A stretch of DNA of 64,000 nucleotides from Gnetum montanum (lineage: Eukaryota; Streptophyta; Gnetopsida; Gnetales; Gnetaceae), in assembly GCA_015680685.1 (NCBI GenBank), contig MNCI01018178.1, forward strand, positions 148,926 to 212,925, read 5' to 3'. Positions 12,148 to 22,735 of this stretch are shown here, piece by piece. The notes under the pieces were generated by a model that searched no databases, was not told the origin of the DNA, and saw only the letters and a program-made list of their open reading frames with translations. The translations under genes were made by a program, and so were the position numbers. Within the stretch, counting starts at the first letter, position 1. Each line of letters starts with the position of its first letter.

Positions 12148-12778
12148 TATAAGATTAATTTCCCATGATAATAGTTTTTCCCACTCTTGCCATCTACTAG
12201 TCTCTCAATGACTCCTTGAATGTTTGGTAGTTACCACTCTCAATGTTGATAGTTACAAGATGGTACCACCACTGCCATCATCCATAATAGAAGTAGTGGA
12301 GGTAGTGAGGCATTTTTAAAAATAAATGGTTCCTTGATGGAAGGAATATCATATATGGTTATAAATATAATGGATGGTCCCCATCCTTACCATGTGATAT
12401 GTTGTGGTCTACAAATTCCATCAGATGCAGCATTGAGATTGAATTGATAAAGGCTGGAAGATGTATCAAAAGTTGAGTTTATTTTCTTTCTATCTCTAAG
12501 TTTCTTTTCTCTACTTTGTTATGGCCACAACTAGAGGTAAACAAAATAACTTTAGTGTTCTCTTCAGCTATAATGTTTTCAGATTTACCTTCACAAATTC
12601 TTATTGATGGATGAAAGTATTTTGTTTCTACGAAGTTATTTCTTATCCATTCATAAAATTATATTTTGTTTTATCTACTATTAATTAGCTAGATCTTTAA
12701 ATACTTGGACAATATAGAAAACCTTAATACTGGCTTAGCTATTGTTAATAGGAAGATCTTGCAATGAATTTTCTATCA
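12148..12778 (+). repeat. 5' LTR of the copia element
   Basis: It aligns with 17741-18396: TATAAGATTAAT matches TGTAAGATTAAT, TGGTACCACCACT matches the same at 17879, and GAATTTTCTATCA matches GAATTTTCTATTA. The leading TG has become TA. Confidence 0.85.
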
Positions 12779-12780
12779 TT

Positions 12781-12800
12781 TGGTATCAAAGAGCTAGGTT
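12781..12800 (+). promoter_or_regulatory. PBS of the copia element (initiator tRNA-Met)
   Basis: TGGTATCAAAGAGCTAGG begins two bases after the LTR. It resembles the common plant copia PBS TGGTATCAGAGC, with a small insertion. Confidence 0.85.
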
Positions 12801-13408
12801 TTAACAAACTTGCTTAGTTGTAGTCTTTATTGGATATTACATGCATCGTTTTGTTTTACGACGCTCTTCTTATGAATATAGCATATTTCATTGGTTAACA
12901 ATTATAATGATTATCCTTTTGCAATGCCATTAATGAGTATAATATTTATCCTTTTTTCAATGCTGTATTGGAAAAGGAAATTATTAAAAAAGGATTATTG
13001 ATATGAATTTTTTTATACATACTGAAAGTATTTGAATAGTTATGGATATTAAAGTATGAATTTTCTATCATTCCATGTTTAAGAGAAATTTTTTTTTAAA
13101 ATATGATCTAAGGGTAGCTAGAGCACCTTAAGTCATAATGATAATGCAAACAATGGTATTATTTTAAGATTTCAATTAGTTCGTGATGAAATTAGATAGC
13201 CCCACAAGGAAGTAATTTTTTTATGATCTATTTGGAATAAGATAGTAAGTTTTAAATAAATTTTTCTAGGCCCATAGGTAAGAATTATTTTTTCTACACT
13301 TGGTAGTCTTATTGATGAGTATGTTATGTAAATTCATGTGGATGCAACCTTTATCCACAGGGAGGTTAATACTTACTATTTTTTTGCTAGTGTAATGTAT
13401 TTTTTTGC
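12801..13408 (+). other. Untranslated leader of the copia element
   Basis: AT-rich sequence between PBS and gag with no protein-like frame, as is normal for copia leaders. Confidence 0.6.
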
Positions 13409-14198
13409 TCTAGTAGGAATTACTCCTATAAATTTTGTGCCTAATCCTTATGTTCCAATATTAACTAGGGATAATTTTCAAGATTAGAGGGATAAAATTC
13501 TCCTTACCTTGGGATGGATGGACCTTGATTTAAAATTCCATGTGGATATGCCTAAAACACCCATGGAATCTAGTACACTAGAGGAAAAGAGTTCTTTTAA
13601 GCAGTGGGAGTGATCTAACTGCTTAAGCATGATGTTCATAAAAAATCATATAAACAAGAACATTCTAGGTTCTATCGCTAAATGTAACAAAGTTAAGGAT
13701 TTCATGCTAGCTATTGAAGAACAATTTTTAAGGTCTGATAAAGTAGTCACTAGCACTCTCATGAACAAACTCTCAAGCATGTAGCTGGACAACACTAAAG
13801 ATGTGTGTGAACACATTATGGAAATGAGGGATATAGCAGCCTAATTAAAATCCTTAGGGATTGACTTCTCTAAGTTATTTCTTATTAACTTCATACTTAA
13901 TTCTCTCCCAAATGAGTATGGACCATTCAAAATCTCATACAACACACATAAAGAAAGTTGGTCAGTAAATAAACTTTTGACTATGTGTGTTCAAGAGGAG
14001 GAAAGAATTAAGTATGAAAAGCTAGAAAGTGCTAATCTGATCACTTATGATAAAAGAAAGGACAAAAAGGAAAAAAATGTTCATAAGGAAAAGAATGAAA
14101 CAAGTGTGCTAATGAAACAACATGGCGAAAAGTTTGCTTCTCTTTTCTGTAAGAAAAAGGGACACATGAAAAGAAATTGTCAAAAGTATAAAATATGA
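13409..14198 (+). pseudogene. Copia gag
   Basis: It opens with VGITPINFVPNPYVPILT and a D-N-F-Q-D motif followed by a stop where Trp is normal. Later FKQWE, LMNKLSSM and LPNEYGPFK are typical of the copia Gag (UBN2-like) family. The zinc knuckle near 14143-14180 reads SLFCKKKGHMKRNC: the second Cys, His and last Cys are present, but the first Cys of CX2CX4HX4C is Ser. Several in-frame stops occur (about 13485, 13612, 13783, 13842). Confidence 0.8.
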
Positions 14199-14660
14199 CT
14201 TGAAAAGAAAGGTAACCTCATTTCCTATGTATGTCATGAATCTTATTTTGTTGATGCTCTTGATAATACATGGTGGATTGATTTTGGTTGAATAATTCAC
14301 ATTTTCACTATCATGCAAGGCTTCCTCTAACTAAGACAATTGAAGGAAAATGAATGAAACATCTATTCAAGAAATTAGATATGTTCTCAAGTGGAGGTGG
14401 TTGGAACATTTAGACTAGTATTAGACTTTGGATACATTTTAGATCTTCTAGATACTTTTTACATTCCACCATTTTCTAAGAATTTAGTTTTAGTTTCTAG
14501 ATTAGTCAGTTTGGATCCATGTTCAGTTTTGAACATTCTAGTTGTAAAATAAAAACATTGTTGGTTCCTAAAAACTTGTTGATGGTTTGTATAAGCTTAT
14601 TTTAGATTCCACTTTTGAATATAATCTTTTAACTACACATTAGTACATTTGAAATAAAAG
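14199..14660 (+). pseudogene. Copia protease remnant
   Basis: The NTWWID motif (14265-14282) precedes the aspartic protease active site. The normal D-S-G-A is here D-F-G followed by TGA (14280-14291), so both substrate-site residues and frame are lost. Downstream sequence is frameshifted. Confidence 0.7.
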
Positions 14661-15594
14661 GTGCATAATAAATGAAGAATCCTCTAAGCTCTGGCATAAA
14701 AGATTGGGTCATATCTCCATGGAAAGAATTAAAAGATTAGTAGATAATGGTGTATTAATGACCCTTCACTTGATTGATTTTGATACTCTTATAGAATGCA
14801 TTAAGGGAAAGCAAACTAAGAAGACCACTAAAGGAGCTAAGAGGAGTTTAGAGATTCTATAAGTCATACATATTGACATTTGTGGACCTTTTCCCTTTCC
14901 TTATTTGAATAATCAAATATATTTTATTTCATTCATTAATGACCATAGAAGATACATGGATATCTACTTTTTGTTTGATAAAGTAAAGGTATTAAATGCT
15001 TTTAAAATATTCAAAACAGAAGTAGAGAAATAGAAGGAAAAGAAAATTAAGATTATAATATCCAATAGAGGAGGGGAACACTATAGAAAGTATATAAAAA
15101 TGGGATAGGCACCAGGTCCATTTGCTATGTTCTTTCAAGAAGAGGACATTATTTCCCAATACACCATGCTAGGAACACCTCAACAAAATGGTGTAGTAGA
15201 AAGAAGGAACTATACACTTATGGACATGGTAAGATGTATGATTAGTAACTCTAATCTTCCCTTAATCCTATGGAGTGATGCATTAAAAACTATAGTATAT
15301 CTCTTAAATAGGATTCCATCAAAGGCTATTCCTAGAACACCTTTTGAATTATGGAATGGATGGAATCCTAGTTTAAGACACATGCATATTTTGGGATGTC
15401 TAGTTGAAGTAAGTGTGCATAACCCAAGCTTAAAGAAATTGGATCCAAGAACAATTAGTGGATATTTTATTGACTATGTGGTAAACTCCAAGGATTTTAG
15501 ATTTTACTATCCCATGAATAGACATAGAGTTATTGAGGCTAGAAATGCTAAATTCCTTAAGGATTTTGAATTCAATGAAAAAGAAATTACTTAA
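14661..15594 (+). pseudogene. Copia GAG-pre-integrase and integrase
   Basis: LWHKRLGHIS (about 14690) is the GAG-pre-integrase H...H signature. In the DDE core the first Asp is present (IHIDICGPF, about 14868). The second is changed to Asn (S-N-R-G-G-E, codon 15064-15066), and the Glu is present in GVVERRN (15199-15201). Stops occur at about 14861, 15031 and 15106. From 15127 the frame is open for 155 codons through the integrase C-terminal part. The D-to-N change alone should abolish strand transfer. Confidence 0.85.
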
Positions 15595-16572
15595 GAATTA
15601 AAATTTGAGAAACTCAAGGAATGTGATAAGTCTATCATATATGAAGAGGAATCAATATTCTCCCAAGATAATCCAAAACACACCTTGGATGAGTTATTAA
15701 AGTAAGAAAAACCTCTTCAAGAGAAAAAAATTATCACTAATTCTACTCCTCAAGATGTGTAAAACATTGAGGAAAAAGTAGAATTAAGAAACTAGTAATT
15801 TCTAGTGACTATGTTGTATATCTTTAAGATTTTGATATTAGACCTAAAGATGATCCTATGTCATTTTCACAAGCCATGAGTGGAGAGAATTCCACATCTT
15901 GGTATGATACCATGAAAGAAGAGATAGATTCTATGGCTAAAAATCAAGTTTGAAATCTCGTAAAATTTCCAAAAGGATATTGAAAAATTGGTTGTAAATG
16001 GATCTATAAAACCAAAAGAAACTCTTTTGGTAATATTGAATGATATAGAGCTAGACTTGTAGCTAAAGGATTTACTCAAAGGGAGGGCATTGATTACCAT
16101 GAAACCTTCTCTCTAGTATTAATGAAGGATTCATTTAGAATAATTATGGCTTTGCTGGCTCATTTTGATTTAGAGCTATACCAAATGAATGTAAAACAAC
16201 ATTTTAAATGGGGATCTTGAAGAAGAAGTATACATGAAACAACTTGAGGGCTTTTGTGAAGATGATCGCTTAGTTTGCAAGTTAAGGAAGTCATTATATG
16301 GACTAAAACAAGCCTATCAAAAGTGGTATTTAAAATTTCATAAAATTATGGTCTCATTCAATTTTAATGAGAACATTGTTGATCAATTTATATACCTTAA
16401 GGTTAATGGTAGAAAATTCATTTTATTAGTCCTTTATGTGGATGAAATATTACTTGCAAGTAAGGTTTTGCTACATGAGACAAAGCTTTTTCTCTTTCAA
16501 AATTTTGAAATGAAGAATATGGATGAGGCCTCTTACGTCATTGGGATAGAGATTCACATAGATAGAAATTAA
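15595..16572 (+). pseudogene. Copia reverse transcriptase
   Basis: The RVT_2-type RT is recognisable from WYDTMKEEIDSM (15901 on) and ARLVAKGFTQREGIDY (16050-16100). A frameshift follows near 16195. The next frame contains KLRKSLYGLKQAYQKWY. The catalytic box is YVDE instead of YVDD (16435-16446), so the last metal-binding Asp is Glu. Stops interrupt it at about 15951, 15981 and 16042. Confidence 0.85.
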
Positions 16573-17362
16573 AGGATATTAGGACTATCTTAAAGGACCT
16601 ACATTGAAAAGATTTTGGAGAGATTTAGAATAAAAAATTGCTCACCTATAGCGGCTCCAATAATGAAGGAGATAAACTTAACTTGAAGCAATGCCCACAA
16701 AACTTATTGGAACAAGAGTAGATGAAAAACATGCCTTATGCATATGCTATTGGTAGCCTCATGTATGCAAAAGTATGTACAAGACCTAACATAAAATTTG
16801 CAGTAGGAATGCTAAATAGATATCAAAGCAATCCAGGCATCGAGCATTGGAAAGCTACTAAACGAGTCATGAGGTATTTGCAAGGAACTATGAACTACAA
16901 ACTCACATATAGACACACTAATTATCTTGAAGTGGTTGGATATTCAGATTTAGATTTTTCTAGATGTGTAGATTCTAGAAAATCAACTTCTAGATATGTG
17001 TTTCTATTCACTAGAGGGGCCATGTCTTAGAAGAGTACTAAGTAAACAATAGTTGCTTCATCTACAATGGAGGTAGAATTTATTGCTTGTCATGAAGCTA
17101 CATCACATGCATTATGGTTGAGAAATTTTATTGCTAAATTAAGAATTTTTGATGCAATCAGAAGGCCAATAAAGATATATTGTGATAATTTTGCTGCAGC
17201 ATTTTTTTCCAAGAACAATAAAAATGGAAGTCATGGTAAGCACATTAATATAATGTATCTTGCTATTAAGGATATAGTCAAGAAGCATGAAGTAGATATT
17301 TAGCATATTAGTACTAAATTAATGATTGATGATCCCATGACTAAATCTTTGTCTACAAAATA
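16573..17362 (+). pseudogene. Copia RNase H
   Basis: The YAYAIGSLMYA, RPNIKFAVG and HWKATKRVMRYLQGT motifs lead to GYSDLDFSRCVDSRKSTS (about 16935-16990), carrying the copia RNase H Asp. Downstream come SSTMEVEFIACHEAT with the Glu and IYCDNFAA with the next Asp. Stops at about 17029, 17041 and 17301 break the frame. Confidence 0.85.
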
Positions 17363-17730
17363 GTACATGGATCATGTAAATCATATGGAACTTGTTAATT
17401 CATTTCATATATAACTTGCTTCTTACTCAAATTTGTAGATCATTACAGATTTCTTGGATAATAATAAAGGCATATATTTTGGTGCACATAAAGCCTATGC
17501 CATTAGTTTTAAAAGGGACTTTAGTTGTTTTGAAATATCCATTCATAAGGAAATTACTCATAAAGTGCTAGCTTAAGAAGTATCATGATTTGTAATTCAT
17601 GAAAGAAAATATTCAATTTTAACGAATATAACCATTATGATTCAAGTATTGATATTTTTTGTTTGAGTATGAGTTTATCAATTATATCCATGATACAGAA
17701 AATCTCCATTCTTCTTGTACATGGGAAATC
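17363..17730 (+). other. 3' untranslated part of the copia element
   Basis: Non-coding sequence between the RNase H end and the polypurine tract; no features beyond AT-richness. Confidence 0.6.
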
Positions 17731-18396
17731 AGTGGGAGAATGTAAGATTAATTGTCCATNGAGATTATTGGATGGAAAGAGTGGGCAAAACTATCATCAT
17801 GGACAATTAATCTTACATTCTCCCACTGATTGCCCATGTACAAGAAGAATGGAGATTTTCTGTATNCAGTTACAGGATGGTACCACCACTAGCATCATCT
17901 GTAATAGAAGTAGTGAAGGTAGTGAGGGATTTTTTGAAAATAAATGGTTTCTTGATGGAAGGAATACCATATATGGTTACAAATAGAATGTTTGGTCCCT
18001 AGCCTCATCGTGTGATATTTTTTGAACTGAAAATTCCATTAGATGCAACATTGAGATCCAACTAGTAGAGGCTGCAAGATCCATCAATAGCTAAGTTTAT
18101 TTTCTTTTCATCTCCAAGTTTCTTTTTTTTTGCATTACTATGGCCATAACTAGAGGTAAACAAAATAACCTTAGTGTTCTCTTCAACTACTATGTTTTTA
18201 GATTTTCTTCTGCAAATTCTTATTGATGGATGAAAGTATTTTATTTCTACAAAGTTATTTCTTATCAATTCATAAAATTATAGTTATCTTATCTACTATT
18301 AACTGGCTAGATCTTTAAATACTTGGTCAATATGGAAATCCTTATTACTGGCTTAGCTACTGTTAACAGGAAGATCCTGTAATGAATTTTCTATTA
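17731..18396 (+). repeat. Polypurine tract and 3' LTR of the copia element
   Basis: AGTGGGAGAA (17731-17740) precedes the LTR start TGTAAGATT (17741). The LTR is interrupted by N-N at 17760 and 17866. The segment between reads correctly only as its reverse complement, where it repeats the polypurine tract and continues the LTR. The LTR ends CTATTA at 18396. Confidence 0.8.
17760..17866. other. Short contig in wrong orientation between two gap Ns
   Basis: The reverse complement of 17761-17865 overlaps 17690-17759 almost perfectly (one difference noted) and then extends about 38 bp further into the LTR, matching the left LTR at 12166-12210. The apparent hairpin is therefore a scaffold orientation error. 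Confidence 0.8.
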
Positions 18397-19249
18397 GCAT
18401 CGCAATAGGCCATCACATAGTTAGATGTAGTCAGCTATGCTATTATGTCTATGTCTATCGTCACTGCTCTACATCCTACATTCTCTATTGATTTGCATCC
18501 TATGTCCTATTACCCTTTGTTGACATCCATGGGTGGTTGTCACCTTGGTATCTATTGACGCTACGATTCCATTCCTTGCCACTTGCCAATGGAGATCGCT
18601 AGTACCATCCATTTTTGCCACTATGGTATCCATTGGTGTTGCCATTCCATGCCTCTCCACCCCACTTGTTGATGGAAACCACTGGTGCCATCTGTGTCTA
18701 CCAGCACCACCATTCAATGACTCCTTAGCTATTGATGATGATTGCCTATTTGTACCATATTGATGCTTCTCTCATTGTGATGGAAATTTTTTTCAATTAA
18801 AATATTTGATAGAGTTACATAAACCCTAATAAAAATTTTGAAATTAAACATGCTTCTTCCTATTGAATGAGTGACTTCTCAAAAGTCTTTTAAAATGTGT
18901 AAAAGTTTACAACTTGAAAATGCTATAGTTTTTGATTTTGGCATCCAATTCTAATGATACAAGAGTTTTTTTATAATAAATCTAAATGTTCTGGATGCAA
19001 TGGAATAGTTAGATTTAGCATACGGAAGCCCAAAAATTGGTTTCTAAAATTGTTATATCGAACATAAAAAATCTAACTTAAAGCTTGAATATTGAATAGT
19101 TTAAAGGGAACGAGTCTTTTATGGCCAATTAAAAGAATATTTGTTTTTGGTAGTTCTAACCTTCCCCAGAACCAATCAACTACCCTAGAACCCATAAAAA
19201 GGGTTAAAATGACCAAGGAATTATCACCTTTCTTTTTTTCTTTGACATA
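18397..19249. other. Stretch between copia element and gypsy element F, no gene seen
   Basis: No protein-like frame. If F had a 5' LTR it should end near 19250, but I could not align this stretch with the F LTR at 41045-41544. Confidence 0.45.
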
Positions 19250-19259
19250 TCAATGTTCG

Positions 19260-20545
19260 GAGCCTAGATAGTACATTGGAGAACAATGGAGTGTTGAGTT
19301 AATAATCAAATGGATGCACTTAAATAATAAATTAATGAAATTAGAGATGTCCAAGAGGAAATCCATCAATCAAAGCAATGGTTTAGGAAAAATATGTAAA
19401 ATATGTCCAAATAAATTAGGAAATTATCCTAGAGTTTAGAAGGAAAATATTTAGAAGTTCAATAGAAGATGGATATCTTTGCAAATTCCATCAAGTAATT
19501 AACTGATCATTTAATCCAAATACCCAACTAAAACCAATATTCATCCAAAAACAATAATCAAAATCAATTTCCACCTAGGAATTATTACTGAGATTAATTC
19601 CAACATCATCAAGACCAAAACCAAGATCAAATTTCCCCTAGGAATCAATATCGAGATTAATATCAACTTGTTGGATGCCAGGGTGTTGACATCTATTCAT
19701 AAGGCCAAAGAATGGAACCTAAAGATGAGGGTTATTGGAATTGGTAAAGTTCACCAAGAGAATAATTAACTAAGGTTCATGCCAAAAAGGTAAAATTGGA
19801 TCATTATGATGGTGCCCCTAGATTTAGTGCAAAGGCAAAATATTAACTTGACACCATGAAGAATTATTTTGATATGTTGCATTTATTGAGCCAAGAATGT
19901 TTAGAAGTAGTATCCTAGTATTTGAGGGAACTTGGAGCAACATGGTGGAATGGACTAAGATCTCAAAGCTTGATTACAAATTGGCTCAACTTTTATTAAG
20001 ATTTTGAACAAAAATTTATACGAGATTCCTTTCTCAAGAAGCATAAGATGTGATTTGATTCATTAAGATTGGGTAGACTATTCATGAAAGATTACTATAA
20101 GGAATTCTGTGATCTCTCTTAGTATGTAAGGCATTAGGATGAAGGAGAGTTGACCTTAAAGTTTATTGGTGGACAACATGCACAATTATGTCTAAAGACA
20201 CATGAATATAATCCCCAAATAGTTAATAAAGCATATAGAATTGCTAAGGATTATGAGGAATCAAATCACATACAAACTACAATCCTTTGACAAGCAAAAA
20301 TAAAAGAGACACCCACCAAGAGAACTTAATCTGAATGTTTCACTTATGGTGAAGATTACTTCAAGCATGATTGTCCAAAATTATGAGCAAGAATACAAAG
20401 AAAAAATCAAAGTAAGAATAAAAAATTGAATGTAAATGTGGACAAAGAAAAGAATCAAACTACTACTATGACCACAATGAAGAAGATTTCAACATAAGAA
20501 AAGTTATTTTTGAGAAAATTTCAATTTACTTTACTCATTTTAAGG
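19260..20545 (+). pseudogene. Element F gag
   Basis: After an Asn/Gln-rich stretch (19500-19680) come LDHYDGAPRFSAKAKY, LRELGATWWNGLRSQS and FIRDSFLKKHKM, which follow the gypsy Gag core pattern (F-x-G, W-x-x-L, F-x-x-x-F). Then follow LTLKFIGGQ and a residual CX2C-type knuckle (CFTYGEDYFKHDCPK, about 20338-20380) in which the second Cys is Tyr. More than ten stops are present. Confidence 0.7.
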
Positions 20546-21128
20546 GTCAAAAGATTAAATTTTTGATTGATCATGAAGGGACTAATAATTTTATTTCACC
20601 AACTTTAGTTAATTTATTAAATTTAACTGTACCTTCCAAGAAAGTTGTCAGAATAGAACTTGCAAATGGAACAATAGTAAGCAAGTACACCAAGTATGGA
20701 ACAATTACCTTTATTTTGCAAGATATTTATTTTGTTAGTGGATCCTTTGAATTTGACTTAGGAGACATTGATGTAATCTTAGAGATGTCATTTCTACAAA
20801 AATTTGATATTATTATCCATTTTGGAACACTTATTTTAAAAGTGCCAAACACTAATGAAGTCAGGGTTCTAAGGGGGTTAGGAATAGTAAAGCAAATTCA
20901 CATGATAACTATAGCTAGGAGACTATTTAAGAAGGATGCTACTGTGTTGATCATAAAAGTCACTCAACACTAGAAACACTCTGACATTGAGATTTCTAAA
21001 GAGCTTTAAGAGTATAAGGATTCAGTATTTGTTAAAACTAGGGAGTAACCACCAAAAAGAACTCTTAAACATGCCATTGATATTTTCCCTGGTATACAAC
21101 TTGTTTTAAAAGTCCCATATGGATTTTC
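20546..21128 (+). pseudogene. Element F aspartic protease and start of pol
   Basis: IDHEGTNNFIS (20560-20598) corresponds to the D-S-G-A-T-x-N-F-I-S active site: the Asp remains, but Ser-Gly has become His-Glu. DVILEMSFLQKFD (20770-20810) is the second conserved strand, with Gly changed to Glu. The reading from 20563 stays open for 136 codons. It then enters the linker P-P-K-R-T-L-K-H-A-I-D (21050-21085) that precedes RT and is cut at 21128 by element R. Confidence 0.8.
21124..21128. repeat. Target-site duplication TTTTC, left copy, of element R
   Basis: TTTTC precedes TGTAAC at 21129; the identical TTTTC is at 38610-38614 after the other LTR end (GTGTTTCA). Five bases is the normal gypsy duplication length. 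Confidence 0.9.
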
Positions 21129-22719
21129 TGTAACGAAGGAAAACGTCGGTCGCTGGAAAATACCAAACGAAGATCCATGTACACAGTCTTAACCACGGAT
21201 CCGTGCGAGGGCCGTGCTGGAGAAAACGAATCCGCGGTGCCCTAAACAGTCTTGTCGATCAGACAGGGACTTACTTAACCAGTAAATTAATGAATATCAT
21301 GATAATATATGTATTATGTAGATATTCCATGAAACAATTCGATCCAATGAATCATAAAAGGAGTAGAAAATGATGTAAATAAATTGAAATAACGACAACG
21401 TCAACGCGATAAGGAGGATCAGATTTAGGAAATATGCGCAATTCCAAGATCTACGTTTTGAGTTGAAGACTGAGTATATTATATACAAAGTTCCAATAGC
21501 AAACTCCGCTTATCCTGTGCGAAGCATACACAAAAACGATAAGAAAACTGTTCAACAAAGAGTACAGAATGAAGCTTGATCTACCTTGTAAGCCAAAGAT
21601 GGGATGCAAGGAAGGTCAAGCTTGGATTTCTATCGATCAACTGCTTCTGATCAATAAACTTTGCCAACCGTACCAGATTATCTCTCGATCTTTGATCTGC
21701 ACCTTTTGTTTTTTGGTAGTCTTTGCTCAAAGCTATTAATGACCGCCAATGAAGAGAACTGTATTTTCGCCAAAAGACTGATCGCTCCTGTTGCCAATGC
21801 TCAAAAATGTTTTCTGTCTTTGCCAAAACGTGATCCCCCCTTTTTTCTTTGCCAACTAGAGTATTTATAAGTTTGGCACCATGTGGAGAAGGCACGGCCC
21901 TGATGACACGTATCTCAAACTTTCAGAGTACCATTGACTTGGCAGATTTTATGTTGAAGCTGGTCATATTGCATCACGTTTTGGGAAAAAAAGGGAAAAG
22001 TACGCTATCAACCACTCTTGCCACGGCCGCCTCATGATTACGCTGCGATACGCTGATAAGCGTATTGCTACGTATGGGTAGCAAGTGCGTGTCGAGTACT
22101 ACCTTAGCTGGCATTACGCTGTATTACACTTGTTTACGCTGCATAGCGTGGTAGAGCATAATAGAGCATAGAAGTAGTTGATTCAAGCTTTTTTACGCTC
22201 ATGTACACCACAGAGCGTAATAGAGCGTAAAATGGTCAACTTTACAATAAGTTACGCTTGTTTATGCTACGCAGCGTAATAAGCATAAAAAAACCAATCT
22301 TCAAAAAGAAGAAATCAATCTGCCGCACTTCTTTGGACTCTGACTTTGACTTCCTCGAAGCTCATTACGCTACTCTGCGTGATGAAGCGTAAACTCAGCC
22401 CTGAGCAAAAGACTTAGCGGAATATGCGACCAGTCGGATATCACGCTGCTTAGACCTTAAACTTCATCAAATTCGCTAAAGTAAGTTACTTTATGATATC
22501 GGGCTACATTAAGCAGAGTTACGCCGAGCCTTATTACACCATGTTGCCTAATGTAGCTTAAAGAGGGAAAACAAAGTAAGGTTGAAGTTTGTAAGAAACT
22601 TGGAGACTTGATGCTGCGCACCTCTTTGCCTTGTTCTATCTTCTGGATTTCTGTTGCAAACTTTCGCCCAAATCGTGAATCTTTGCCCTAGGCCGATTCG
22701 CAATTTTCACGGTGTTTCA
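21129..22719 (-). repeat. 3' LTR of element R
   Basis: Plus-strand ends are TGTAAC...GTGTTTCA. A minus-strand TATAAATAC box is at 21861-21870. U3 is the right-hand part; 22020-22560 is packed with TTACGCT and its complement AGCGTAA, often facing each other. Confidence 0.93.
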
Positions 22720-22735
22720 ATGGCCCCTCTTTGTT
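22720..22735 (-). promoter_or_regulatory. Polypurine tract of element R
   Basis: On the minus strand, AAAGAGGGGCCAT runs directly into the LTR start TGAAACACC. This is the expected plus-strand DNA primer site. Confidence 0.8.

Larger units (their letters stand above)
12148..18396 (+). mobile_element. Ty1/copia LTR retrotransposon, complete but inactive
   Basis: LTRs lie at 12148-12778 and 17741-18396. A PBS matching initiator tRNA-Met (TGGTATCA at 12781) and a polypurine tract (AGTGGGAGAA, 17731-17740) frame a gag-PR-IN-RT-RNase H order, which is the copia order. Flanking GCATT (12143-12147) and GCATC (18397-18401) fit a target duplication with one change. Stops, frameshifts and lost catalytic residues occur in every domain. 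The right LTR is disturbed by a misoriented contig between the Ns at 17760 and 17866. Confidence 0.9.

Noticed and set aside
18397-19249. 5' LTR of element F
   Set aside because: Expected position, but no alignment to the F LTRs at 41045 and 55464 could be found; only a weak PBS-like sequence follows.
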